Below, one piece after another: positions 56,400 through 64,000 of a DNA stretch of 64,000 nt (its first letter is position 1; the number at the start of each line of letters is the position of its first letter). The stretch is from Neoechinorhynchus agilis (Eukaryota; Acanthocephala): assembly GCA_051530055.1 (NCBI GenBank), contig CM121341.1, positions 6,076,001 to 6,140,000 on the forward strand. The letters are read 5' to 3'. The notes below the pieces were generated by a model, which was given only the letters and a program-made list of their open reading frames with translations, was not told the DNA's origin and did no database searches. Made by a program: the position numbers and the translations under genes.

Positions 56400-58206
56400 A
56401 ACGTCAGTACGCAATCGATCACTCGCTGAAAGAAGTTCATTTCGGGTAAAGCATTACAATGTACAGCCTTCGCATATGGATTCTTCCTGCTCTCTAGGGC
56501 GTCGTCAGGTTCATTTTTGTGTCCGAGCCGCTAATAGACATGTTCTATACTCTACACAAAAGCGAACACACTCACCTACACATTTACACGCATGCGGTTA
56601 CCACTGTTTATATCCCGATCGATCGCATGACGACATCATGCCCACTATAACAATTTTAAGAATTTCTTTGAAGAAAATATAAAACGTCAGTATGCAATCG
56701 ATCACTCGCTGAAATAAGTTCATTTCGCGTAAAGCATTACAATGTACAGGTTTCGCATATGGATTCTTCCTGCTCTCTAACGCGTCGTCAAGTTCATTTT
56801 TGTGTCCGAGCCGCTAGTAGACATGTTCTATACTCTACACAAAAGCGAACACACCCACCTACACATTTACACGCATGCGGTTACAACTGTTTATATCCCG
56901 ATCGATCGCATGACGACATCATGCCCACTATAACAGTTTTAAGAATTTCTTTGAAGAAAATATAAAACGTCAGTACGCAATCGATCACTCGCTGAAATAA
57001 GTTCATTTCGAGTAAAGCATTACAATGTACAGGTTTCGCATATGGATTCTTCCTGCTCTCTAACGCGTCGTCAAGTTCATTTTTGTGACCGAGTCGCTAG
57101 TAGACATGTTCTATATTCTACACAAAACCGAACACACCCACCTACACATTTACACGCATGCGGTTACTAATGTTTATATCCCGATCGGTGGCATGACGAC
57201 ATCATGCTCACTATTACAATTTTAAGAATTTCTTTGAAGGAAATATAAAACGTCAGCACGCAATCGATCACTCGCTAAAAGAAGCTCATTTCGGGTAAAG
57301 AATTACAATGTACCGGTTTCGCATATGGATTCTTCCTGCTCTCTAGCGCGTCGTCAAGTTCCTTTTTGTTACCGAGTCGCTAGTAGACATGTTCTATATT
57401 CTACACAAAACCGAACACAACCACCTACACATTTACGCGAATGCGGTTAACACTGTTTATATCCCGATCGATGGCATGACGACATCATGGCCACTAAAAC
57501 AATTTTAAGAATTTCTTTGAAGAAAATATAAAACGTCAGTACGCAATCGATCACTCGCTAAAAGAAGCTCATTTCGGGTAAAGCATTGCAATGTACAGGT
57601 TTCGCATATGGATTCTTCCTGCTCTCTAGCGCGTCGTCAAGCTCCTTTTTACCGAGTCGCTAGTGGACATGTTCTATATTCTACACAAAACCGAACACAA
57701 CCACCTACACATTTACACGCATGCGGTTACTACTGTTTATATCCCGATCGATGGCATGACGCCATCATGCCCACTATAACAATTTTAAGAATTGGTTTGA
57801 AGAAAATATAAAACGTCAGTACGCAATCGATCACTCGCTAAAGGAAGTTCATTTCGGGTAAAGCATTACAATGTACAGGTTTCGCATATGGATTCTTCCT
57901 GCTCTCTAGCGCGTCGCCAAGTTCATTTTTGTGACCGAGTCGCTAGTAGACATGTTCTATATTCTACACAAAACCGAACACACCCACCTACACATTTACA
58001 CGCATGCGGTTAATACTGTTTATATCCCGATCGATGGCATGACGACATCATGCTCACTATTACAATTTTAAGAATTTCTTTAAAGAAAATATAAAACGTC
58101 AGTACGCAATCGATCACTCGCTGAAAGAAGTTCATTTCGGGTAAAGCATTACAATGTTCAGGTTTCGCATATGGATTCTTCCTGCTCTCTAGCGCGTCGT
58201 CAAGTT
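56400..58206 (+). repeat. Satellite right edge, more diverged monomers
   Basis: The last six or so 283 bp monomers carry more private changes than those to the left. Examples are CAGCCTTCGC near 56464, GATCGATCGC near 56620 and 56900, CATGGCCACTAAAAC near 57486, a 3 bp loss at CTTTTTACCGAG near 57650, and AATTGGTTTG near 57790. Accumulation of private mutations at an array edge is the usual consequence of fewer homogenising exchanges. The final unit breaks off within GTCGTCAAGTT at 58206, where retrotransposon sequence begins. Confidence 0.75.
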
Positions 58207-59172
58207 AAAACTTAGCTGTGTAAAATTTTTCATAAATAAGTTTTTAAGGGGAGCGTTACCATACAAGTCAGCTATAACAGCATTTTTATAAAATATGTTG
58301 GCTTCATGACAAACAGGAGGTCGCTTGATCACAGACTTAGTAATTAAATTTTTATGTACAGAGGGTAAAATGGCATTGTTAAAGTCAGATAAGGAGGATG
58401 AAATGGAAGAGTTCATAAAAGAAAGGAGATCATTATTAAAATTTGAAAAGCTTTTAGGCTCAAAAACGAAAGTGTCCTTAAGAGAGATGCCATTAGATTT
58501 AAAAAGGATAAGGTCATGCCCTAACAATCTCTGTGACTGAAGTTGGGAAGCAGGATAAAATAAAATAGGAATTGACTTTTTAATAATTGCACCATCCAAG
58601 AAGGTATGTCTATTAGATTTAACATTATGAAAAGAAGGAAATTTGGGGAGCAAAAAATTGTGAAACTTAAAAAAGGGCCTAAAAGCATTTAAAAAATTAC
58701 TATTGAAGTCGCCAACGATAAAGTCAGGATTCCAGTAATGGAGGATATGCATAAAAGATTTAGTAAATATACCCACGTGTCTGGGTTGAATATACAAGTT
58801 GCAAAGGATAAGAGTAGGAGAGAAAAGGGATGAGGGTCCATATAAGGGATTATTAAAAGAAATAATTTGCATTGCAAAAGAAATATTTTTAGTTTGAAAT
58901 AAAATTTTAGAAGAGTGAGATTTAAGAATAAATGTTTGAAGTCCTCCAGAAAATCCAATGTGCTGATTGGTTGATGTGGAGCAAGGGAGAAGAACATGAG
59001 AATCATAATTATCGAAGAGAAGCATTTTAGAAAAGCCGGTTTCTTGAAAACACAGCATGTTAACATAGTTATCAACTACACAAGGAGTAAGAAAATTAGG
59101 AAGACTAGAAGCCCTAGAGGCATTATATGTGATGAAAGAGAAAGGACAGTCCCTATAATTGCAACAAGTCAT
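58189..59172 (-). pseudogene. LINE ORF2 fragment, endonuclease domain only
   Basis: ATG at 59172, 25 bp after ORF1; an in-frame stop lies just upstream, which fixes the start. The 327-codon frame has features of the exonuclease-endonuclease-phosphatase fold used by LINEs to nick target DNA: TYN (Asn17), CFQET (Glu44), GGLQTFI (76-82) and VGDFN (Asp155, Asn157). A terminal GHDLIL (His219, Asp220) stands where SDH is usual. That inverted HD order may be lineage-specific or a lesion. The last five codons (NLTTR, stop at 58189-58191) are satellite sequence read on the minus strand. The frame therefore ends by chance inside the repeat, and the reverse transcriptase that should follow is absent. 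It could not support retrotransposition by itself. Confidence 0.8.
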
Positions 59173-60540
59173 TAAATGAATTTAGGACGTTTGGAATCTA
59201 TAGACGCAAAGATGGGGAAATATCTCTTTTATAATTTTCACAATCGATCCAGTTATTAAAGTTAAATAATCTAGAAAAATTGTCGGAGGTAGAGTCTGGT
59301 GTAGAAAGATTTTGCAGTTTGTGAAGGATCAAAGTAAGGATGTATTTAAGTAATGAAATTTCTTTATCGGGATAAAGTTGAGAAGTATTAATGGAAGATT
59401 TTAAACTATCAAGAAAGGATTTTTCCGGAGGTTTGGTGGGAAGTTTAGGCTTGTGACCATCAGGGGAAGGTTGAGTCTTCGACTCCTTAGAGGAAAAACC
59501 GTCCGAAGAGAAAGGATTATGTTGTGGATAGAATTCTCTATAACTAGAATTATGGAATACTCGCTGCTTCGATGGTATGGACTCGTCAAAATATTTTTGC
59601 GCGAATTTGCAAGAACGTGCAAAAGCCGGATGATTCTTGCCACAGTTTGCACAGGTAGCAGCATCAGAATTGGAGCAAGATAATTTGTGATGAGGACCTG
59701 CACAAAAGATGCATCTGGAGGGGAAGACACAGTCAGATTCGTGGTGCCCCCATCTCGAACACCTCTGACATATCGTCAAATTATAATCATAGATAGAGTC
59801 CCTGTATCTGTCAAAAGTGACCCAGTATGAGAAAAAAACCCTGCCGGAGTTAGCTAGACTCTCGGCGACATTGATAGTAGTTGAACATAGGATGGCGTAG
59901 GCTGAACTAGCGTTGGGTCTAAACAGATATTTGACCAGTTTTATACCCAACTCATCCTCAATTTTGCGAAAATCAGTAGTATCCAAGTCTTGAGGAGGAT
60001 TCCTCATTAGAAAGGTGACTCTGCGAGATAGGTCAACAGATTGGATGCTTAACTCCCCAAGCGTCTTAGAAAAGAGGTATTTACCGGCCGCATCGAAAAA
60101 AATAAACAGGATGTGGAATTTGGTCACAGAGAACCTCTTTATCAAAAAATTCATATGTTTCCCACGACCATTCGGCAGTAAATACTTCTCGAAGAAATAA
60201 CGCGAGAAATAGGAGGGGGAGTTAGTGCCCATGTCTTCTTTGGGAATTTTGATAACGAAATCCTCTTTCCTAACAGGACGCTTAAACTTTGATGTGTAGA
60301 TAGAATGTTCCATCTGATCCCCTATGGAAACTTGTGCAAAATCATTCAAAACTTCACAATCACTCGGGGGGGATAGTAGGAACAAACCTTAATCTAGACA
60401 TGTCGGAAATAGGGTTTATCTGATTGCTGATATTCGAAGCGCAATTTTGCATCACGAAACAGCGCTTTTGTACGTTTTAGCTTACTAATCCGCTCGCGCG
60501 TGCGCATTCACGCATGCCGTTAATTTTCAAGTTGAATGGA
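58207..60540 (-). mobile_element. 3'-truncated LINE (non-LTR retrotransposon)
   Basis: Reading on the minus strand, a 5' leader of uncertain start (about 60400-60540) is followed by a gag-like ORF1 with three zinc knuckles. After a 25 bp spacer comes ORF2 with an AP-like endonuclease domain. The sequence ends at 58207 against the satellite, before any reverse transcriptase, so RT, 3' UTR and tail are missing. A knuckle-bearing ORF1 followed by an N-terminal endonuclease in ORF2 is the layout of the Jockey/I/CR1 group; without RT the clade cannot be fixed. Target-driven insertion usually truncates LINEs at the 5' end, so the loss of the 3' part points to a later break. The element sits between the 283 bp and ~141 bp satellites. 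Confidence 0.85.
59198..60313 (-). CDS. LINE ORF1, gag-like nucleic-acid-binding protein
   Basis: Open frame of 371 codons from the first in-frame ATG (60313-60311) to TAG at 59200-59198. Near residues 182-235 it has three zinc knuckles: C-X2-C-X4-H-X4-C (182-195), C-X2-C-X4-H-X3-C (201-213) and C-X2-C-X3-H-X6-C (221-235). The region before them (motif RNPPQDLDTTDF) resembles the RRM-like N-terminal part of Jockey-type ORF1 proteins. The tail is Ser/Pro/Lys-rich and probably disordered. By family the protein coats element RNA. An upstream ATG at 60401 lies in another frame, separated from this one by a C7 run (60366-60372), so the original start could be further upstream. The frame is otherwise intact, which suggests a fairly recent insertion. 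Confidence 0.8.
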   Translation of the reverse strand: MEHSIYTSKFKRPVRKEDFVIKIPKEDMGTNSPSYFSRYFFEKYLLPNGRGKHMNFLIKRFSVTKFHILFIFFDAAGKYLFSKTLGELSIQSVDLSRRVTFLMRNPPQDLDTTDFRKIEDELGIKLVKYLFRPNASSAYAILCSTTINVAESLANSGRVFFSYWVTFDRYRDSIYDYNLTICQRCSRWGHHESDCVFPSRCIFCAGPHHKLSCSNSDAATCANCGKNHPAFARSCKFAQKYFDESIPSKQRVFHNSSYREFYPQHNPFSSDGFSSKESKTQPSPDGHKPKLPTKPPEKSFLDSLKSSINTSQLYPDKEISLLKYILTLILHKLQNLSTPDSTSDNFSRLFNFNNWIDCENYKRDISPSLRL

Positions 60541-60560
60541 ACTGTTTGCGTCCACCACAT
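60402..60560. other. LINE 5' end and undetermined flank
   Basis: No gene is seen. The stretch probably holds the LINE 5' leader and the join to the short satellite. A short block at about 60506-60523 (CATTCACGCATGCCGTTA) resembles part of the middle segment of the 283 bp unit (CATTTACACGCATGCGGTTA). The match is too short to be certain. Confidence 0.4.
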
Positions 60561-61526
60561 TTCTCATATTCTTCCTGCTCTCTACCGTGTCGTCTAGTTC
60601 ACTTCAGGAATTTCTTTAAGAAAATATCAAAACATCAGTATGTAATCGATCACTCGCTGAAAAAGTTCACTTGGAGTGTAGAATTACAATGAACAGGCTT
60701 TGCGTATTGATCCTTCCTGCTCTCTACCGCGTCGTCAAGTTCATTTTAAGAATTTCTTTGAAGAAAATATAAAACGCCAGTGTGTAATCGATCACTCGCT
60801 AAAGAAGTTCATTTCGAGTGTAGAACTACAATGAACAGATTTCTCATATGGCATCTTTCTGCTCTCTACCGCGTCGTCAAGTTTACTTAGAGAATTTCTT
60901 GAAGAAAATATAAAACGTCAGTGTGAAATCGATCACTCGCTAAGAAAGTTCATTTCGAGTGTAGAACTACAATGAACAGATTTCTCATATGGCATCTTTC
61001 TGCTCTCTACCGCGTCGTCAAGTTTACTTAGAGAATTTCTTGAAGAAAATATAAAACGTCAGTGTGAAATCGATCACTCGCTAAGAAAGTTCATTTCGAG
61101 TGTAGAACTACAATGAACAGATTTCTCATATGGCATCTTTCTGCTCTCTACCGCGTCGTCAAGTTTACTTAGAGAATTTCTTGAAGAAAATATAAAACGT
61201 CAGTGTGAAATCGATCACTCGCTAAGAAAGTTCATTTCGAGTGTAGAACTACAATGAACAGATTTCTGGTATGGAATCTTTCTGCTCTATATCGCGTCGT
61301 TAAGTTTACTTAGAGAATTTCTTGAAGAAAATATAAGTCGTCAGGATGAAATCGATCACTCGCTAAATAAGTTCATTTTGAGTGTACAACTACAATGAAG
61401 AGATTTCTCATAAAGAATCTTCCTGCTCTCTACTGCGTTGTCAAGTTATCTTTTAGAATTTCTTGAAGTATAAAGCGTCAGTATGTAATCGATCACTGGC
61501 TAAAAAGTTCATTTCCATTGTGAAAC
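60561..61526 (+). repeat. Short (~141 bp) satellite, about seven diverged monomers
   Basis: Monomers with period 141-143 bp start near 60561, 60692, 60833, 60974, 61115, 61256 and 61397. Each aligns with the flanks of the 283 bp unit: the CTTCCTGCTCTCTACCGCGTCGTCAAG type block, AGAATTTCTTGAAG, TATAAAACGTCAG, ATCGATCACTCGCT and GTTCATTTCGAGTGTAG. All lack the 135 bp middle segment. In the monomer at about 60714-60855 the join reads TTCATTTTAAGAATTTC. The orientation is the same as the main array. The last copy is the most diverged and ends about 120 bp before the WDR3 start codon. It is best explained as an older or sister satellite surviving at the array edge. Confidence 0.92.
60833..61255 (+). 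repeat. Three identical 141 bp monomers
   Basis: Copies at 60833-60973, 60974-61114 and 61115-61255 appear identical base for base, while copies on either side differ at many positions. The short array has therefore itself undergone a recent local amplification. Confidence 0.85.
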
Positions 61527-61646
61527 CCGTATAAAAATGATGAAAGCGATAAGAACACGTATAATGACGTCACATAGACACGGAAGAATCGTTTTTATTC
61601 AGAAAGAGACTCCAATTGTAGTTGTTTGTTTTATCGGAATCATTTA
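61527..61646 (+). promoter_or_regulatory. Putative WDR3 promoter and 5' leader
   Basis: Only about 120 bp separate the last recognisable satellite monomer from the WDR3 ATG. The stretch contains TATAAAAA at 61530-61537 and a perfect CRE palindrome TGACGTCA at 61565-61572, the binding site of CREB/ATF-type bZIP factors. An ETS-like ACGGAAG lies at 61580-61586. The transcription start is not visible; if the TATA-like box is used, the leader would be roughly 85 bp and the CRE would lie inside it. Confidence 0.45.
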
Positions 61647-63703
61647 ATGGACGTGTCGACGTTGTCTGAAAGAAACGTTTTGCGTCAGTACTCCGGTTTC
61701 GACTTTGTTGATCATTTTGGATGTGTGAGTGGACTTGGTTGTCGTTCAGTGATTGTGATCGCTCCTCCTCTTGTTCCGGTCAATGGGCTCGATTTGATTG
61801 TTGCGACTGGAGTGTGTGAGAGCGTAATTTTGACGAACCAAAATCTTAATGGGGAGATAGTGAATCGTTTGAGGATAAGTAGTGTTGAAAGTGAAGTCAC
61901 ATGCTTCGGTCAGGTTCCCGATGATCCGTTGATCGTAATTGGATACAATTGTGGATCAGTTTATGTTTGCCATCTTTCATGCCCAGAAGACGATTCGCCC
62001 AAGTTTTTCTGCTTCGAAGGACATAAGCGATCGATTGAATGTTTGGCTTTCAGTAGCGTACAAAAGTGTATTATTGCGAGCGGAAGTCGTGATTGTAGTG
62101 TGATTGTTTGGGATCTCGTTGCCGAAAAGGGTTTGTTTCAATTGAATGGTCACCTCGATGCAGTCGAATGCCTCCAATTCTCGACGTTCACAAGCAAACA
62201 GGAATACATTGTTTCTGGCTCAAAAGATCGAACTTTGCGAATATGGGATATTGAAGTGGGGCAATGTGTAAGATGCATACCGAATTTCCCATCTACAATA
62301 TGGTCACTGACCATGATTGACGATCGATTTCTCGTGTGTAGCGATTTGACAAAAATGCTTTATGTCTATTTCTTCAGTTTATCTGAAGAAGATGATCAGT
62401 CATCATTTTTAGTGAGACAATTGAGCCCTTTAGTTAGAAGTGGCCGACTAAAAACTAAATCTCTAATCAATTTCGAACATGGTTTCGCGTGCTTGGATTC
62501 GTCCGGTAAATGCCTTCAACTGTTTGAGTATGTTGGCTACGAAAAAGCAGTAAATCGGTCTTGTAAGCGTCAAGCCAATGATATAGACTCCCAAGATGTG
62601 TTCATAAGATCAAATATCTTTGAGGATAAGCATTCGAAGATGTGGAACGTTTGTTATTGTCCGAATTCGGGATTCGTGGCTGCAACTAACGATAATGCGA
62701 TTTGTGTGATTCGACTAAAATCGAACAACCTACCCATGATATCAAAACATTTTGGTGGTCATAGAGATTTTGTTCAATCGCTTTGTATATCGACTGACGA
62801 GAAGCTCATTGGTGCATCATCGTTCAATTGTCTTAAAGTTTGGCACACGTAAGTGATACTGCTTTTTTTGTGGATGTGATCAAAAATATTTCCTTTTATA
62901 GCGAGTCGCGTCAAGCGTTCCGATCATTTGACGATCTTGAAAATAACCTTAAATGCATTATGTTCACTCGAAATGCCGTCGCAATCATTGCAGGCGATTC
63001 TGCGGGATACTTAATGATATTTAATCTGGTAGAACGACGAATCCAATTGAAGGAAAAAATTCATGGCGACTCAATTGTCGCTGTTGCATTCACTGCTGCC
63101 AATCAAATGCAGCTTGTTAGCGCCTCAAAAGATTGCTCGTTGAGTTTATGGAAACTCGAAAGTGAAAGCTCGCTGATTCCAGCTCATAGCTGCAAATTTG
63201 ACGATCACGTTACTGCTATTGCTTTGACTCCAAATGAAGAGCTGATTGCATGTGCATTAGTAGACTGTACCGTCAAAGTGGTCTTTTCCGGTACTTTGAA
63301 ACGGTTTCTTAATCTCTACGGCCATTCCGGTCCCGTTGTTTCATTGGACGTGAGTTTTGACTCAGAACTTCTAGTAAGTGGATCGACCGATAGAACAATT
63401 CGAATATGGGGTCTCAGATTCGGTGATTGCAGACGATCTTTAGTCTATCATGAAGATGAAATAGTAGCCGTTCGGTTTGTACCACATACCTACCACCTAT
63501 TCGCCGCGTCAAAGGACTCGAAGGTGTCACGGTGGGATGTGGAGCATTTTCAACGAATTCAGATCCTCAAAAAATCTCATTACCGACCCATCTCTTGCAT
63601 GGCTTGTGGTACTCAAACGATCGTGACCGCATCAATGGACCGAACAATTCGACTGTGGCGAAAAACGGATCGAATTGTGTTACCAAAAGTTGAAATCGCC
63701 GAG
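61647..63703 (+). CDS. WDR3: WDR3/UTP12 (Dip2) homologue, U3 snoRNP WD40 protein, partial at 3' end
   Basis: Two exons, 61647-62848 and 62902-63703, join in phase to give 668 codons. The ATG at 61647 is preferred because upstream in-frame codons contain no other ATG. The start MDVSTLSERNVLRQYSGFDF parallels the KQYLRY region of WDR3. WD40 repeats end in VWD (about residue 155), IWD (about 200) and VWH (about 398-400); exon 2 adds SLWK, IRIWG, SRWD and IRLWRK. Diagnostic family matches are the WGLRFGDCRRSL stretch (WGLDFGDCHKSL in vertebrate WDR3) and ALVDCTVKV (SLLDCTVKV). WDR3/Utp12 is part of the UTP-B complex of the nucleolar small-subunit processome and is needed for 18S rRNA maturation. 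The C-terminal Utp12 domain (some 270 residues in the human protein) is missing from the window and should lie downstream. Divergence from vertebrates is high. Confidence 0.88.
62849..62901 (+). other. WDR3: WDR3 intron 1 (53 bp)
   Basis: Donor GTAAGT at 62849 and acceptor TTTTATAG ending at 62901. Removing it restores the frame in phase 2 (AC|C, Thr) and joins VWHT to ESRQAF, matching the place where WDR3 continues into its second propeller. Without splicing the frame stops within a few bases (TAA at 62850-62852). Confidence 0.9.
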
Positions 63704-64000
63704 GTAAGACTTGCGCTCTTTCTTGTTGTCTTCAATCTGCTTGATTAACTGTCTCGGTCTTTTTACCATCTTTGCCAATAATATTAAATTGGCTGATCAT
63801 TTATCAATGTAGACGATATTACCGGGAAAATCTAGATTCCCATTCTCCAATGAAAAATAGTGACTTAAACTGTCAGCTTTGGAAGTTTGGAAAAATTAGT
63901 TTACTGCTTAGTCAACTTTTAGATTTTCTGCTGATGATGAACATACTTTATACTGCACAGCCCGTGTAAGGGATGTTCACTTCAACACTAAAAAAGGATA
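63704..64000 (+). other. WDR3: WDR3 intron 2 and undetermined 3' sequence
   Basis: GTAAGA at 63704 follows GAG in phase 0 and is a good donor; reading through would add 14 residues and stop at 63748. The nearest good acceptor (ATGTAG, exon from 63813) gives only 15 codons before TAG at 63858-63860. An acceptor at 63911 gives a frame open to the window end (from 63912), but that peptide shows no recognisable WDR3 similarity. The true next exon may lie outside the window. Confidence 0.5.

Larger units (their letters stand above)
34400..56400 (+). repeat. Satellite zone D: most homogeneous zone, with recurring marker monomers
   Basis: Many neighbouring units here look identical or nearly so by eye (for example 49119, 49402 and 49685). 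A marker monomer with AAATATTAAACGTCAGTATG followed by TTTCGTGAAAAGC occurs four times, starting at 35463, 41121, 46493 and 52148. The spacings are 5658, 5372 and 5655 bp, or 20, 19 and 20 monomers once visible small deletions are counted. A second marker (TTTATTTTTGTGACC with a small deletion after it) lies 5, 11, 5 and 8 monomers after each first marker, so the blocks are not fully collinear. This is a loose, not a strict, higher-order repeat. Confidence 0.75.
1..58206 (+). repeat. 283 bp satellite DNA array, about 205 head-to-tail monomers
   Basis: The same unit recurs every 283 bases (for example at 783, 1066, 1349, 1632, 1915 and 2198, and again at 49119, 49402 and 49685). All copies lie in one orientation, with no inverted copies and no unrelated spacers. 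Neighbouring monomers differ by a few percent, mainly substitutions at recurring variant sites. Each unit carries, in order, an ATATGGATTCTTCC block, a CGCGTCGTCAAGTT block, a 135 bp middle segment with a short hairpin, an A-rich stretch with TATAAAA, an ATCGATCACTCG block and a TTCATTTCGGGTAAAG block. The length is not a multiple of three, so no frame runs through the array. The array starts before the window and stops at a retrotransposon. Satellite identity is certain; centromeric or other heterochromatic function is inference only. Confidence 0.98.

Noticed and set aside
500-57811. More than one hundred near-identical 68-codon ORFs (MDSSCSLARRQ...), some of 60-109 codons
   Set aside because: They are reading frames of the satellite unit. 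Many monomers lose the ATG (ATATCGATTC) or gain stops (GGTTACTAATG, GGTTAACAC) with no effect on spread. The period is not a multiple of three and there is no similarity to known proteins.
1-58206. CRISPR array or other repeat-spacer system
   Set aside because: The 283 bp units are contiguous with no unique spacers and no cas genes, and the context is a spliced eukaryotic gene.
1-58206. rDNA spacer, histone cluster or other tandem gene array
   Set aside because: No rRNA, tRNA or histone sequence occurs in the unit.
1-58206. CENP-B box
   Set aside because: No segment of the unit matches the TTCG....A..CGGG core convincingly; TTTCGGGTAAAG is only a partial resemblance.
58325-58540. 71-codon plus-strand ORF
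   Set aside because: It is antisense to the LINE ORF2 endonuclease, with no independent evidence.
58689-59075. 128-codon minus-strand ORF overlapping ORF2
   Set aside because: It is a shadow frame of ORF2; the catalytic motifs are in the other frame.
59401-60200. Additional ORFs of 61-109 codons in the ORF1 region
   Set aside because: They overlap ORF1 in other frames and have no motifs.
61626-61646. Seven-residue N-terminal extension of WDR3 from a TTG codon
   Set aside because: TTG is not a normal eukaryotic start; the first ATG at 61647 fits the family.
61712-62177. Minus-strand ORFs inside WDR3 exon 1
   Set aside because: They are antisense shadows of a conserved WD40 exon.
63772-63969. 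65-codon ORF after WDR3 exon 2
   Set aside because: It begins inside the probable intron, has low-complexity hydrophobic content and no family resemblance.

Overview
This is eukaryotic, almost certainly metazoan, nuclear DNA. A clearly recognisable spliced gene, WDR3/UTP12 (a nucleolar U3 snoRNP component), has a 53 bp GT-AG intron. A non-LTR retrotransposon fragment and a very long tandem satellite fill the rest. CpG is not depleted in the satellite (about 17 CpG per 283 bp by my count), and introns are short. Both fit a small invertebrate with little CpG methylation, such as an arthropod or nematode, but I cannot name the species.

Layout. (1) Positions 1-58206 are one uninterrupted head-to-tail array of about 205 monomers of 283 bp, all in one orientation, and the array runs off the left edge. 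The hundred-plus near-identical 68-codon ORFs are by-products of this repeat, not genes. By diagnostic variants the array falls into several homogenisation zones: about 1-5250, 5250-17100, 17100-34400, 34400-56400 and a decaying right edge to 58206. (2) Positions 58207 to about 60540 hold a minus-strand LINE with a three-knuckle ORF1 and the endonuclease part of ORF2. It is cut off before the reverse transcriptase, where it meets the satellite. (3) Positions 60561-61526 hold about seven diverged monomers of a short, roughly 141 bp satellite homologous to half of the 283 bp unit. (4) Positions 61527-61646 are the putative WDR3 promoter and 5' leader. (5) From 61647 come WDR3 exons 1 and 2, covering the WD40 part. 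The C-terminal Utp12 domain is not in the window.

Most interesting observation: comparing the two satellites base by base, the 283 bp unit equals the short unit plus a 135 bp block. The block begins TGTGACC and ends TATAACA, and it is flanked by ATTTT on both sides, while the short unit has a single ATTTT at that point. This looks like a filled and an empty insertion site. It suggests that a small element inserted into an ancestral ~141 bp satellite, and that the composite (close to two nucleosome core lengths) then amplified to more than 200 copies. The old empty form survives only at the gene-side edge. Other leads are a chimeric monomer recording a one-unit exchange, a satellite ending about 120 bp from an essential gene's start codon, a 3'-truncated LINE at the boundary of the two satellites, and a dense cluster of pure deletions near 2412-2482 that may be an assembly artefact.
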